DNA of 64,000 bases from the NCBI RefSeq assembly GCF_028009165.1, contig NC_079245.1:2356001-2420000 (forward strand), in the 5' to 3' direction. Position 1 is the first letter of the stretch; each line of letters begins with the position of its first letter. The notes below the pieces were generated by a model, which saw only the letters and a program-made list of their open reading frames with translations, was not told the DNA's origin and did no database searches. Below are positions 44,049 to 55,729 of the stretch, in pieces. A program made the position numbers and the translations under genes. The DNA comes from Akanthomyces muscarius. Taxonomy: Eukaryota; Ascomycota; Sordariomycetes; Hypocreales; Cordycipitaceae.

Positions 44049-44952
44049 GTTGCAGCGCAGAAATGTGTAGCAGTGATTGAAGTAAAATCGAAACAGCACG
44101 ACTTCGATAGATGGTCGTTTGACGATTAAATATAGATTGAGCTTAAATCGAAAGCTTGCCCACTTGCGACCAAGTACCGCGATTCAACATACCGGTTCCG
44201 ACAAAGAGCGGGTCGCGGCGGCGCCGACTTTGGCCAAGTCCGCAGCGCAAGTAGTTAGTTAGCGGACATTGATGGGTCCCATCGCCGTAGATGATTCGAA
44301 TTCTTCCATTGCAGGGCTGACAATTACAGTGTGTCGGAGAATTTCGAAGTTGAGAGAAAAGCCCGGGCTTTTGACTATACAGCGATATCCAGATGGTACA
44401 CGGATACTCTGCCGGCGTTTTCCTTTGGCTAATACTGGGAATTTGCTCTGTAATAGCATTGCGGTAATCCCAGTTGTCGGCTTGCGGAGTTGCTTTATAA
44501 TAAATAGCCACAGCGGACCAGAATGTTGACGTTGACGGAACCGAGGCAGTTTAAAAAGTCCGTAGGAGAATATCGTGACAATGAGGCGCTTAAAAATCAT
44601 ATCGATGAGCAGATCTTATTCCCGAATTTGTTTCCAGGCTTGCACCAGCTCGGAGCTGCACTGCACAGTAGACACCATCGGGCAGTAATTCCCAGCTGCC
44701 CAAGTTATTCCTCAGCGAAGCTGTAATTATGTCATACATCGAAGGCATTGATTTGGGTGACAGTGTGTTGTGCAACGTCCGTCTCATGTGATGCGTACAA
44801 TCACGGGAGTCGCGCGTTTGCACACGCATCTGCTCACCTATGCATGCTGCCGTTTGTCGAATCAATAAAACCACAAAAACACCGCCCAGAGACTTTTTCC
44901 CTCTTTGACACATCCATAATCCTCCGGAGCTGCTTGAGACCAAACACTCGTC
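44049..44952. other. divergent promoter region
   Basis: This lies between the MDR gene (-) and Arb1 (+). No gene is supported; the 197-codon minus-strand frame overlapping Arb1 exon 1 is a shadow. Confidence 0.5.
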
Positions 44953-46480
44953 ATGGATCCCGACCATGAGCATGAAGACGTTGATTTGGATACTGTGCAA
45001 AACTTCCCCGAGAGGAAGAAGAAGCAGAGGCGCGGCGGGAAGAAGAAGCAACGCAGGGGTGTCACAGGCTTTGAAGGTACGATTTTCACCGCGAGAGCTC
45101 CATTTTTGCATTGCGGCATCTAACAAGCAGTAGAATACTATGCCGACCCTCCCACAACGCCCGAGGAAGCCCTCCGTGAGCAACGAGAGCTCTACGCCAG
45201 GTAAGCATCAAACGCTCACCGCAACGGATATAACTATCCGTGCTAACTTCCATCTCCAGCTCCATCCCCTTTGAACAGTGAGTTCTCGCTCTCTCTCTCT
45301 CTCTCCATTGTCAGCGCCATCAAGCACAGCTAACAAACTACACCCAAGGCGCATCCAGACGTGCATCCACCGCTACCGCACCCGTCGCCGTCTCAGCTCC
45401 GAGCTCGACGTCTATTTCAGCGAGTACATGTTCCTCGGCGGCATCAACACGACCGGCACCGCCTTCAGCGCCGAGGAGCTCGAGGACGGCTCCCTGATCC
45501 CCCATGCCACCGAAGCCACGACCAGAGAGCAGGACGATGAGGCGGCCAGCACGCGCCTCTACGACGGCAACGCCCGCAACTGGACCGTCGACTTTGCCGG
45601 CGTCGTCGCCGGCTTCCTGTCCATCTCCATCCTGCCGCTGACGTGTCTCGAGCCGGCGCCGACGGAGCGCGCGATTGGCGTCGTCGAGAACTTTCTGCGG
45701 TACGTGCTGCAGCACGACGTCTGCCCCGAGCACGCCGACGACGTCAAGGCCGCGCTGGGCATGTGCGCCCGCGCGCGGGACGAGTGGCCGCGGCTGTGCC
45801 GCTTCCAGAGCCTCTTGCCGGGCCGGTTCAACCTCGCGGCCGCGCAGACGTTCGAGGTGCACGACGAGGCGGACTGGTCGCTGCAGAGCCGCAAGGACGC
45901 CGAGACGCTCTCGCCGGAGCTCGTCTTCTACGCATCCCTCGTCGCGGCGGGCCAGCCCGTGCCCAAGACGGAGACGGGCCGGAGCGACTTGCGTCTGTCT
46001 CGCCAGTTTGTCTGCTCTTTAGCCCTGCAGAGCATCGAGATGCCGACCGACGACATCACCAGCTGCTTTCGCCGGCTGGCGCTCGGCTCCGAGGCGCACA
46101 AGACGCTGAATCTGCAGCCGCTCGGCCGCGCCGTCTTTCGGCCGACTGTCATCGAAGATGGCTGGGTGCGACAGGTCCCCACCCAGACGCCGCTGTCCGA
46201 GGACGAGGACGTTGTGTTTTTCTTCGAGCGGGAGCTTCTCGCGGCGATGACGGTGGGCATGATGGTCACGGCGCAGGTGTGCGAGCTCAGTTCCGGGTTC
46301 CGCTTCGTCAAGACGCTGGAGCAGGTGCAGCCGTCGTTTTACACGTTTCTGCCTCAGCACCTCATCAAGGACTACAAGCCGCCCAGGGCTAACGACCGGC
46401 CGCCGCCGTCCGTCCACGACAGAGCAGCAGCGGCGATGGCAGAGCAGCCCCAGGGGAAGGAAGAGCCTGCTGAAGAGTAA
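44953..46480 (+). CDS. arb1: Argonaute siRNA chaperone (ARC) complex subunit Arb1
   Basis: 447 aa in four exons: 44953-45076, 45131-45200, 45260-45277, 45349-46480; the 18-nt third exon gives IPFEQ and is needed to keep phase. The N-terminus is acidic then strongly basic (KKKQRRGGKKKQRRG), as in Arb1 proteins. The Arb1 domain follows: YYADPPTTPEEAL, RIQTCIHRYRTRRRL, DFAGVVAGFLS, FLRYVLQHDVCPEHADDVKAAL, LLPGRFNLAAAQ. In fission yeast Arb1, with Arb2, holds Ago1 bound to duplex siRNA and is needed for RNAi-directed heterochromatin. Its presence points to an active small-RNA silencing pathway. Intron 3 contains a (CT)n run. Confidence 0.9.
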
Positions 46481-46887
46481 AGAGACAAAAAGGCAGACTA
46501 GACGATAGCACGGTCGCTGAGCTGGAGAGAAATGGTGAATATATGTGCTTTATTAGTTTCGCTATCATCTCCTGCATAAAAAAAGACTTCTCATGTAAGA
46601 CATGAACAATAAAGCAAAGGGCAGCCAACTCCATGCGGGTCGTTCGGTATTATCCCGAGAGAATCCAATAACCATGCAAACAAACAGAAGTCACGAAGAG
46701 AAAAAGCTGGTAGAAAACACAGACACGCTTTATATTCGCGAGTGGGGTTTTCAAGTGCAGCTGGTGGCCACTGTCAACGTCCATCGCTGTTTTGACCAGA
46801 CATTGCTCAGCCGCAGAGAACAAGTCCTAGCGACTTCGGCACGCGCGGAGTCTCCATCGCTTATTTCGTCCATCTATCAAAGTCATC
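46481..46887. other. convergent 3' region
   Basis: This lies between the Arb1 (+) and Sna3-like (-) stop codons. No gene is visible. Confidence 0.5.
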
Positions 46888-47480
46888 CTAATCGTGCGAT
46901 TGAACCTTGTGGTCTCCGGCGACGGCGGCCGCATACGTGGGAGGGGTCTGGGCGGCGTCGGAGCGTCCTGCGCCGTTGTTCGGCGCCGTCACGCCCTGCT
47001 GCTGGTGCTGCTGCTGGCGGGAGGCGTTGTTGTGGCCGGTGCCGCCGTAGTTCATGCCACCGTGCTGCTGGGGCTGGGGCTGGGGCTGGTGCTGGCCATT
47101 GGGCGACTGGACGTAGATGTACTGGACGCGGCCGCAGCCGCCCTCGCCGTCCTGGTTCAGCGTCTCGTACTCGTAGGGCGGCTCGGGGAACTTGGCGATG
47201 ATGTACCAGGCGTGCAGCAGGCCGGGGATGAAGCCGAGGAGGCAGAGGAGGATGTTGATGAGGGAGTCGGCGCTGCAGATGCCGCGCTTGACCCAGACTA
47301 TATTGATCATGCCATGTTAGCAAAGAAAATAAAAGAGAAATTGACCTTTTCCTGTCGTGGCAAAGGTGCTGCCATTGAATAGGTTTTTGGTCTCGGGTGG
47401 CGGCGGCGGCGGGGTGACGTACCTGGCAGAGGAGGGAAGAGGATGGCGAGAACGCCGAGAAAGATGTCGGCTGAGCACAT
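46888..47480 (-). CDS. Sna3/Pmp3-like small membrane protein with PPxY motifs
   Basis: 155 aa in two exons (47423-47480, 46888-47297; intron 47298-47422). The N-terminal UPF0057/PMP3 domain has two membrane helices (residues about 5-25 and 33-55) with the signature [20 protein letters not shown] and [16 protein letters not shown]. The cytosolic tail begins EPPYEYE and is rich in Gln, Pro, Gly and Asn, with a PQPQPQ run, and ends in TPPTYAAAV. Long-tailed Pmp3 relatives such as yeast Sna3 are sorted to the vacuole lumen by the ubiquitin ligase Rsp5 through a PPxY motif; PPTY near the C-terminus and PPYEY after the second helix could play that part. Short Pmp3 proteins lack this tail, so I favour a Sna3-type role. 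Confidence 0.87.
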
Positions 47481-48099
47481 GATGGAGGATCTTTCAAGTG
47501 TGAAGATTTGATGTAATTACACAAAATAGATGCGAGGGTTGAGAGATTCGTGGGGGGGTCAAAAAAGTCGTTGAATGATGCAAGATTGTCAACGGCAGCC
47601 TGGTGGGCTTATGTCTGTCGGCGGCGCCTTCAGCAGCAACGGCGGCGGCGGCGCAAACGTCACGCGGGCGACAGGTACAAAGGTACTTGGCGGCCTACAG
47701 GGCTGGGCTGGGCTGGGCTGGCTGTCCCAGTTTCTCGCGCAGGGAATTGCGTAAGGGTGTCGCGGCCGAAGCCATGTGATTGGACACGGGACCAAGAGTG
47801 GGTCTGGCAGTATGACTCTATCGGGAGGACGAGGACTCTGCAACTCGGGCAGTTTGAGCTTTTGTAAATTAATTTGTTTGGAAATCTATTTTGCGTTAGG
47901 TCAACTTGTGTCATTGTTTTTGAGGCATAAGATGTACAACAACTGTGGTGTTGTTCTTCAATTGCTTTTAGCCAGTAACATGGCTCTATGATGTAGACCA
48001 CCCATAATACAAATTGTTAACATCACTTTAAACCCCCAATAAACTCCAAGCGCCGATTCAAATACTGATCTGCAGATCGCGATACAATTCTCTGTGGTA
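47481..48099. other. intergenic region
   Basis: Upstream of the Sna3-like gene and downstream of Prp22. It contains a short GGCTG repeat and no recognised gene. Confidence 0.5.
47700..47724. repeat. GGCTG pentanucleotide repeat
   Basis: Four perfect tandem GGCTG units followed by GCTG, about 220 bases upstream of the Sna3-like start codon. Confidence 0.85.
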
Positions 48100-51000
48100 T
48101 TAGCCCCAGGTACCACCGCCACCACCACGTCCTCCCCTCTTCTGCGCGCTCAGTCTCCAGTCGTCCTCGCCGGCAAACTTGTTGTAAAGCGGTAGAATCC
48201 TCTCTTGCGCCTTTCTCTTGCTCAGCTTGTCCGTGGCCGCCACCTTGAAGAACGTCGGCGCCGCCTCCACCAGCCACTTGGGCTCAATCGCCGTCGTCCA
48301 GTGCATGTATTCCTTGGTCGTGAGGACCAGCTCGTGGTAAATGACCCACTCCGCGTGCTTGCCAAACAGCGCCGAAGAAGGGTGCAGGTACACCGGCGTG
48401 CCCTCGGTCAGCGTCTTGTAGCCCTCCTGAGGGTCCTTGCGCGCAGCACTCCGGAAGAATCCTGTACAGAGCGCCCTTCGCACCTTTTGCGTGTCGCGGC
48501 CACACGAGATGACCGGGTGGCGATGGCGCTCCATGATGCGCAGGATCTGGTCACGCACATCCTTGGCGCGGCGCATCGAGCGTGCCTGGATAAAGTTTTC
48601 AAAGCACCACGGACTCGAGTAGCCGCTGAGCTTCCACGAATTGTATACATTGAGAAGTGTGAGGTGGTCGCCGTGCGGGTCGTGGAACTTGGCCTTCTTT
48701 TGATCTGCCTGCGTCTGCTTCTCCTTGGGACGATAAAAGACGGTTTGCTGATTCAACATGGCCACGATGCTGAGCATCTCGTCGGAACACTGATAGTCTA
48801 CCGCCGTGATGAGGACCTTGGCCGATGAAGGTTCCATTGGAAAGTCGGACATTTTCCGACCCAAACGCGTAAGCAGACCTTCGTCATCGAGAGCACTGAG
48901 AGCATATAATTCTTCCAGGGCTGTAAGCATAGTATTGACCGGCGGAGGGTCCATAAAGTCAAAGTGTAGCAGATCGTTGATGCCCATGGCCTTGAGCATG
49001 AGAATTGTGTGTGCCAGGTTGGTGCGCTGAATTTCAGGAATCGTGGTCGGCAGCATTTCTGATTGGTATGCGGCTTCGGTATAGAGGCGGAAGCACTTTC
49101 CGGGGCCGGTACGTCCAGCACGTCCAGCTCTTTGGTTCGCCTGCGCTTGGGAGACAGGAGTAACAATCAGCGAGTCCATGCCCAGTTTGGGATCGTAAGC
49201 GCTCTGCTTGACGAAACCAGGGTCAATGACGTAGTAAATCTCATCAATCGTGATAGACGTCTCGGCAATGTTCGTGGCAATGACAACCTTTCTGGTGCCG
49301 GGCGGGGCAGGATCGAAAATTCGGCTCTGCGCCTCGCTTGCCAGCTGAGCATATACGGGTAGAATGAGAAGCTCAGGAACTCCAGGCCCTAGGGCTTTCA
49401 TTCGCTCGAATAGCACCTCGCACGCGGTATCGATTTCTTCTTGGCCTGTAAGGAAAAGGAGAATGTCGCCCTTTGGCTCCGTCAGGTGGATCTGCATAAC
49501 GGTGACCAGCGCGGTATCGAGATAATCAGATTCAGGCTCTCGGGAGTAGAGAATCTCGACAGGGAATGTTCGGCCAGGAATCGTAAAAATTGGGCATTCG
49601 TTAAAGTACATGGAGAATTTGTCGGCATCGAGGGTGGCAGAAGTGACAATAATCTTGAGATCAGGACGGCGTTTCAGAGCCTTCTTGAGTAGTGCAAAGA
49701 GCACATCGGTTGAGATGGTACGCTCGTGCGCTTCGTCCAGCATAATGACCGAGTAACGCTTCATATCAGGGTCACCGAGAATCTCTCGGAGAAGCATACC
49801 ATCCGTCATGTACTTGATCTTGGTCAGAGGGCCTGTCATGTCGTCGAAACGGACATAGTAACCGACTTCCTCTCCCAGCTTGCAGCCAACTTCCTCGGCG
49901 ACACGTTTTGCCACAGACATGGCTGCGACTCGTCGCGGCTGTGTGCAGCCAATGACTCCGTCGTTAGCAAAGCCACCTTCTGCAAGATACTGAGTCAGCT
50001 GTGTAGTTTTGCCGGAGCCAGTCTCGCCAACAACAATCATAATCTGGTTCTCGCGCACAGCCTTGATAAGCTGCGAGCGGAACGCATACACAGGCAAGCT
50101 TTCGCGCTGCTCTTTCATGCTCAGATTTGTTCGTTTGCCTAGTGTCTGGTTGCGCGGGACAATTGCCTTCTTCCACTCCGGGACATCATCTGCACTAGCA
50201 TTCATCTTAGCAGTGCGCAAGTCGCTGGCAAACTGCCTCTTGTCGGGGTCAGCCATGGGATCTTGCCACTGTGAGGCCAAGTTTTCCTTGGGCTTTTCCT
50301 TGGCAGCGTCCGCCTCTTGCTGTTTCAATTCCTTTCTCTCCTTGGCCAGGGCTGTACCGGACATGGCAGCTCTGTTCATAGAACCATCAGGTGCCTTGAC
50401 AACACGAATCGGCGACAGTTCCAGCGACTGTTTTGTCTGGCCCGCGAGGAAGGGGGGTTCTTCTTCGCGAACCTCGATATCAACGTCCTCCTCAAGCTCC
50501 ATCTCTCCGTCTCCACGCAGGGTAGCATTGTAATCCTCTTCCAAGTCGGGGTAATCAGACGCTTTAGCCACACCCGATGCAATTAGCTGTCGAATCTCCC
50601 AGCGTTCAGGTGATGTCATTCTCTTCTTATGTTTTCTTGGAGCGCCGATATCGTCTCGTGGCATGTTGGTTGGCGCATCATAGAATCCTCGGCTAGCTCC
50701 ACCCAGCGCTTCCAAGTTTGCTCCAGACGAGATTCTCTCTTGTGGCTCGTTATCCATTCCCGAGGACTGGTCGACGGCCGCCATGGAGAGGCTGATACGC
50801 TTGCCTTCGGCGCTAATAACCTTGACCCATACTTCTTGACCCTTTTCTAGGAGATCCGAGGGGTGGTTCACGCGCTGGTGGGCCGCAATCTTGGAAATGT
50901 GCACGAGACCATCCTGGCGCCCGCGAACGTTGTGCAGATTGACGAATGCACCGAAGTCTTTGATTCCTGTAACATGACCTTTGTATACTTTGTTGAGTAT

Positions 51001-51669
51001 GGGCTCGTCATCCGTTTCTGGAGCAGGCGCTCGTCTGAATCTGTCATCGTCATCGTCGCGGTCGTCTCGGCGTCTGTGGCGGCTCTTTCGCGAATCTCTG
51101 TATCCGTCGCGCCAGTCTTCGTCGCCTCGGTCTTGTGATCGTGAGCGCGACCGAAACCTTTCTCGCTTGCGACCTTCTCTGGATCGTGATCTATCTCGTC
51201 TTCGTCGTCGCGAGTCGTCATGGGGGCTTCGGCTGCGTTTGCGCGCCTTGTCCTTGCGAACCTGTCCTTCGATGCCCACGAGAAGCGCCAGGGTATCGTC
51301 GATGGCGTCGCCATTGTCCTGGAGGGATCGCTTGCCGTCTGCAACCGTAAGGCCGCCGAAGACCTTTTCCTTTTCCTCCAGCGACCGGCCGTGGTGCTCC
51401 TCTTCAGGCTCGACTGCGCCTTTGCCCTTGCCTTTGAGGCGCGGGTGCATCGTCAACACTAAGCGATCGAGACTGTCCACCAGACTGGGCGGAAAGTCAG
51501 CGCCGAGCCCATCCAGCTTTGTTCGAAACTCGTCGATGTTTTTGCTGTCGATGCGTTGGGCGATGAGGAACTCGGCCAGGGTCTTGTCACTGACGCCGAC
51601 ATGGTTCTGAAGTTCTGAGGTAACCTTGGACACGAGTGAGAGCAATTCCAAGTTCAGAAAGTCATCCAT
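48100..51669 (-). CDS. PRP22: pre-mRNA-splicing DEAH helicase Prp22/DHX8
   Basis: 1189 aa in a single exon. The N-terminal helical segment ([20 protein letters not shown]) is the conserved Prp22 start, so I use 51669 although the frame stays open to 51855. An Arg/Ser-rich, SR-like region (about 145-215) precedes an S1 RNA-binding domain (about 225-300, [16 protein letters not shown]). The helicase core has [10 protein letters not shown] (I), TQPRRVAA (Ia), DEAH (II), [11 protein letters not shown] (III) and [12 protein letters not shown] (VI), followed by the HA2/OB-fold region. The tail ends Gly-rich ([12 protein letters not shown]). Prp22 acts in the second splicing step and releases mature mRNA from the spliceosome. 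The S1 domain distinguishes it from Prp2, Prp16 and Prp43. Confidence 0.95.
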   Translation of the reverse strand: MDDFLNLELLSLVSKVTSELQNHVGVSDKTLAEFLIAQRIDSKNIDEFRTKLDGLGADFPPSLVDSLDRLVLTMHPRLKGKGKGAVEPEEEHHGRSLEEKEKVFGGLTVADGKRSLQDNGDAIDDTLALLVGIEGQVRKDKARKRSRSPHDDSRRRRRDRSRSREGRKRERFRSRSRSQDRGDEDWRDGYRDSRKSRHRRRDDRDDDDDRFRRAPAPETDDEPILNKVYKGHVTGIKDFGAFVNLHNVRGRQDGLVHISKIAAHQRVNHPSDLLEKGQEVWVKVISAEGKRISLSMAAVDQSSGMDNEPQERISSGANLEALGGASRGFYDAPTNMPRDDIGAPRKHKKRMTSPERWEIRQLIASGVAKASDYPDLEEDYNATLRGDGEMELEEDVDIEVREEEPPFLAGQTKQSLELSPIRVVKAPDGSMNRAAMSGTALAKERKELKQQEADAAKEKPKENLASQWQDPMADPDKRQFASDLRTAKMNASADDVPEWKKAIVPRNQTLGKRTNLSMKEQRESLPVYAFRSQLIKAVRENQIMIVVGETGSGKTTQLTQYLAEGGFANDGVIGCTQPRRVAAMSVAKRVAEEVGCKLGEEVGYYVRFDDMTGPLTKIKYMTDGMLLREILGDPDMKRYSVIMLDEAHERTISTDVLFALLKKALKRRPDLKIIVTSATLDADKFSMYFNECPIFTIPGRTFPVEILYSREPESDYLDTALVTVMQIHLTEPKGDILLFLTGQEEIDTACEVLFERMKALGPGVPELLILPVYAQLASEAQSRIFDPAPPGTRKVVIATNIAETSITIDEIYYVIDPGFVKQSAYDPKLGMDSLIVTPVSQAQANQRAGRAGRTGPGKCFRLYTEAAYQSEMLPTTIPEIQRTNLAHTILMLKAMGINDLLHFDFMDPPPVNTMLTALEELYALSALDDEGLLTRLGRKMSDFPMEPSSAKVLITAVDYQCSDEMLSIVAMLNQQTVFYRPKEKQTQADQKKAKFHDPHGDHLTLLNVYNSWKLSGYSSPWCFENFIQARSMRRAKDVRDQILRIMERHRHPVISCGRDTQKVRRALCTGFFRSAARKDPQEGYKTLTEGTPVYLHPSSALFGKHAEWVIYHELVLTTKEYMHWTTAIEPKWLVEAAPTFFKVAATDKLSKRKAQERILPLYNKFAGEDDWRLSAQKRGGRGGGGGTWG

Positions 51670-52447
51670 GGTGACGGCCGTTGCCTGCACACTGCAGGGA
51701 CTCGGGAACAAGACGTCGGTGTGGCGGGCGTGGGAGTGGAAAGAATGGAAAAGTTCAAACTTTTGGCGTTGCGCGACACTGTAGATCGAGGCAGAAATTT
51801 GGTGGGTCTTCCAGGCACCGGTGGCGGGCTGGGAGATACGGAAGCCGTGAAACAAACACGTACATGAAAAGTTTAAAAGTTTACTTTTTTGTGTACTTTG
51901 AAATGTGTTCTCGTCTTCGCTGGTACGATGCTAGCCCTTTAATAACCCAGAAAGTACGTGGTCGCCATAGAGAGCGACCGCCGTCTGCGCTCTTGCGAGC
52001 CTTCCAAGTGAAGACCACAACGAAGGACTTACATGAAATAAAGTCAGATCGCCGACATGATCATCTGTTAGAGTTTTCAAGATTATTGTTATGATGAATT
52101 TATACACTTCTCGTGTGGGAGCGTTCTGCAGCGGAGACCGAGCGATGCTCGCGTCGGACCTCGAATGCTTATACCAAAAAACGGCGGGCACAGAGCAAAC
52201 CGTCTTCTCGGGGTATTCCTGTATACCATGAACTTCACAACAAATCCATTCTTAACGTGCCATATTTGGCAGAATGAAGGATAAATCGCCCCAGGCTACG
52301 TCATTGGGGGCGGCTGATAACCTCGAAATAGCAGCACCAACAAGGCGAGGCGGGGTATGCAGCCCTCAGCGAGCCTTATATATCGTTCCAGCGAAGCTCG
52401 TGTCCTTTTAGAGACTTAAACGTCGGATAGGTTGATTATCAGACAAA
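51670..52447. other. divergent promoter region
   Basis: This lies between Prp22 (-) and the PAH-domain gene (+). It includes a TATA-like TTATATAT at about 52375. No gene is seen. Confidence 0.5.
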
Positions 52448-52802
52448 ATGGCTGAAAACCCGACATCAACCACTACCGGCAATTCAAGTCACTCTATTGA
52501 TCTCACAGGCCTGAATCGATCGTTGAGCTTTGTTCTCGATGTGAAGGTGCGCTTGTGCTGCTTTGGTCCTAACTGCCATAATCAGTCTCTGATTTCTTTT
52601 CTAGGAAAGGCTGAAAGACAGCGAAAAAGAGCGCTATGAAAAGTTTCTGGCAGCATTTGCAAAATACCAAGAGAGCACTGCGTCGTCTGCCTCAGTTTCG
52701 GCGGAGCAGGAAAACAAGGACACGCTGCGAGCTGAAGTGAACGAGGTTCTTGCCGGGCACGACGACTTGCTTGCCGAGTTCAAACATCTATCCCCAGAGT
52801 AG
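52448..52802 (+). CDS. 98-aa stand-alone paired-amphipathic-helix (PAH) protein
   Basis: Two exons (52448-52546, 52605-52802; intron 52547-52604 with a CTAAC branch point and CTAG acceptor). After a 20-residue Thr/Ser/Asn-rich start, the whole protein fits the Sin3 PAH pattern: a first helix LNRSLSFVLDVKERL, then YEKFLAAFAKYQES, a short polar loop, LRAEVNEVLAGHDDLLAEF, and the closing HLSPE in place of the usual FLP. Sin3 scaffolds carry three or four such domains plus an HDAC-binding region; here only one domain exists and nothing else. It could act as a competitive adaptor for PAH-binding repressors or be a Sin3-derived duplicate. No name is known to me; the PAH call is by pattern, not by search. 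Confidence 0.72.
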
Positions 52803-53850
52803 TGCTGCAGACTAAAGATAACCCGTGCCACCTGCAGGCATTATGTAGTAGCTGCACTGTTCTGGGGCAGCCCGATCACAGGTACAGGAAGATGGTAACC
52901 AGGCCGAAATCCGTTGCCTCTGTTGTCTCAACTGGATTGTATATATTGCATGCAGGATGTTGCCACTTGGGAAGCATGACGCGTGCATCTGCGCCACGAT
53001 ATACGGCTGCTTGAAACACTCGAAAGATTCTTCAAACATTAGCCAATGTGAGCCTGTAGAGAACCGGTGACCACAGGTGTTTGTCTTCGAGCTCAATGTC
53101 ACCGCTCGTGATGGCGAAGCAGCAGCCAGCGATTGGCCACGGCGTTCATGATGAATCTTGGCTAAAAGCAACGCATAGCTGTGGAGGACCCTGCTCGGGG
53201 ATCGTATCGCTAAGAAAGATTGAGGTAGGTGGTGGGTTTTTGTTTATAGAATGCTGCTATGTGTGTTATTGGTTTGGTGCAAGGCTAGGCGGTGGATGAT
53301 ACCGAGGCCAAGGCTGCTGAGCTTAGTAGCAGGGTACTGATTGAGCGGAAAGAATGATGATTTTAGAGGCGGTACTTCAAATCAATGTTTGATTTGGCAA
53401 GCTGCAATAATTATTATCCTGCCTGTTTGCTTTGGCATCTCATTTCCTGGTAACGATTCTGGCAAAGAGCAAGGCAGCCCAAGTTTGGCGGGGCTCGACC
53501 ACGCGCCCCAGCAACCAACCGAATTTGGAAGACGAGTAAACACGGCCAGGCCAGACACTGTGCCAGCATCATCTCGAAATCGGACCCCGCCAAAAGCCGC
53601 CCCTGGTCACTCTCGTCACTGCATCTGCTATTCGCATCGCTTGATAAAAAAGAAAAGGTATCCTCTCGTTTTCTTAGTCGCAAGCTAGTCGCCGGAAGCT
53701 TTCAGTCTCTACTATGTATGCACAGTGCTACCCCCCCGGCCAGCGGCGGCCCGATTGCCCTGCTAACCATTGGAATGCTGTCTCCAGTTGCTTCTCGTCC
53801 ATCAACGACACTACAAAGCCCGTCCGCCCGACCGGACGCTCTCACTCGCG
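52803..53850. other. intergenic region
   Basis: 3' region of the PAH gene and upstream region of Mob1. Frames up to 119 codons occur on either strand without support. Confidence 0.5.
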
Positions 53851-54920
53851 ATGGCTCAATTTCTTACTACTGTGTTAGTCTTCACCGTGTCTTCTGCCAC
53901 CTTTACCCCGCCTGCCCATCCACATCGACACGCAGAAACAAGATGACTGCTACGGCTCGGCTGTTAACGGGTCGCTCCCACGGCCCCATCTCGAGACTGC
54001 AAGGCGACGCTGTGGCTGTCCACGAAGACTCTCCGGATGTGTCGTTGGCGGGCCATGACAAGAGCATGTGCGAGGACTCGACGGCTAACATGAGAACTAT
54101 CAACCTTAGCAACCAGCGCGCGAAGAACCAGTTCCGACCCCGCGTCGGCAAGGGTGGTGCTACCAGCTACCAGCTGCGCCAGTATGCCGAAGTGACGCTT
54201 GGCGGAGGCAGTCTTCGCAAGGTGGTGAAGCTTCCCGAGGGTGAAGACGAGAATGAGTGGCTCGCGGTCAACAGTATGAAGACAAGTGGCCCTCTAGGCT
54301 TTGGGAGAGGCAGTGCGCTGACATCCGACAGTGGTCGACTTCTACAACCAGATTAATCTGATCTACGGAGCCATCACCGAGTTCTGCTCGCCGCAGTCGT
54401 GCCCCGAGATGAAGGCTACCGACGAGTACGTTCAGAGTGTGCGTCTTGGATAATCATGGCTTTGCTAACGAAGATAGATTCGAGTACCTCTGGCAGGACA
54501 ACGACAACTACAAGAAGCCCACAAAGATGGCAGCGCCTGCATATATAGAGCAGCTGATGGCATGGGTCCAAGCCAACATTGACAACGAACAGGTGCTACC
54601 CAGCAAGATTGGTAAGTCTGGAGCTAGGCTACCGCGGCCAACTCGTCTCGTACCATAGCTAATCGACTGTGCTTGCAGGTGTGCCGTTCCCCAAGTCGTT
54701 CCCAGCCCTCGTCCGACAGATATTCAAGCGCATGTACCGAGTCTACGCCCACATTTACTGTCACCACTATCCCGTCATCCGCGAGCTCGGCCTCGAGCCC
54801 CATCTGAACACGAGCTTCAAGCAATACGTCCTGTTCATCGACGAGCACAGCCTCGCCAGCGGTCGCGACTACTGGGGTCCCCTGGGTGATCTGGTTGATA
54901 GCATGCTGAAGAGCGATTAA
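53851..54920 (+). CDS. MOB1: MOB kinase activator 1 (Mob1)
   Basis: 218 aa in five exons: 53851-53873, 54110-54273, 54332-54425, 54478-54611, 54679-54920. The first exon encodes only MAQFLTTV; a 236-nt intron separates it from [11 protein letters not shown], which together reproduce the family N-terminus. Core features are [40 protein letters not shown], zinc ligands in [10 protein letters not shown] and [10 protein letters not shown], and [15 protein letters not shown]. Mob1 binds and activates NDR/LATS kinases (Dbf2/Sid2 type) in the mitotic exit/septation initiation network. Length is normal and no residue is obviously missing. Translating intron 1 gives an unrelated sequence, so the internal ATGs upstream of 54110 are not starts. 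Confidence 0.95.
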
Positions 54921-55265
54921 GCCATGCTCGGCGCAGTACTGTAATATTATTCGGCATAAGGAGTCGCGGGCTGCAGTTTGGATGTTTGGAAAGAAGTGCT
55001 CACAGAATGGCGTTACTCGGTTGAATTATTTCATTAGAACAAGAGACTTTCACTGTCGTCGTTTGTCTGGCCTTTTTGTTTTGCATGGTACAAGAACTTC
55101 AGTTATAGAATGCATCGTAATCACAATTTGCGAGTAATTGCGACTGATTGTGATCTTTGTGGTTGATGTTGATGTTTCTTTGCCCGTCACGTCTTTTGAG
55201 CATTATTATATTTTAATACGCTGCTTCGGTCCTCGTTCAGAGATGAACAGCGCCTTCAAGCAACC
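54921..55265. other. 3' region of Mob1
   Basis: AT-rich sequence with no coding or RNA signal before the tRNA. Confidence 0.5.
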
Positions 55266-55362
55266 GGGCGAATGGTTTAGTGGTATAATACTCCCTTAGC
55301 ATCTGCTGTACAGCGGATAAAACGATTGGGAGTGGTCCGGGGTTCGATTCCCCGTTTGTCCA
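55266..55362 (+). tRNA. tRNA-Ala(AGC) with a 25-nt intron
   Basis: The acceptor stem GGGCGAA pairs with TTTGTCC and contains the G3:U70 wobble that marks alanine tRNAs; the discriminator is A. The D arm holds TAGTGGT (A box), and the T arm GGGGTTCGATTCCCC (B box). The anticodon stem CTCCC/GGGAG closes the loop TTAGCAT after removal of 55302-55326, giving anticodon AGC with the intron at the canonical site after base 37. The mature length is 72 nt without CCA. A T-rich run about 20 bases downstream is the likely Pol III terminator. Confidence 0.95.
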
Positions 55363-55729
55363 TCACTTGCCTGGAAGCGTTTCCTTTTTGCTCTTCTTTG
55401 CTCTTCTTTTTACTTTTGCTTCATTTTTCCAACTTCAAATTTCTTAAATAAATGAATTCCAAATGTAGGCCCTTTGCCTTTTTTTACAGTGGCTTATTAC
55501 TTTTGTTCACTGTATCCCGCTGACGAGAATGCGCGGGTGTCATCGGATTACCTAACCCGAGTTGATGCCTGGCCAGGCACCAAGTTTCCGAAATTGCCGG
55601 AGAAACCTCGACAACCACCAAAAGCTCTCAAACCTCCAATACCCTCGCCATCCCGCCCGTATATCCGCCCTCTCTCAACGCCCCGGCATATCGAAAAACC
55701 TGCCAATTCCTCCTTTCCGCCTCTTTGCC
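55363..55729. other. leader region of the ATP synthase gene
   Basis: T-rich sequence after the tRNA, then the 5' region of the OSCP gene. In-frame ATGs here give no mitochondrial or OSCP-like sequence. Confidence 0.5.

Noticed and set aside
51670..51855. An N-terminal extension of Prp22 by 62 codons.
   Set aside because: The conserved Prp22 N-terminus begins at [10 protein letters not shown]; the upstream residues look like 5' UTR that happens to be open.
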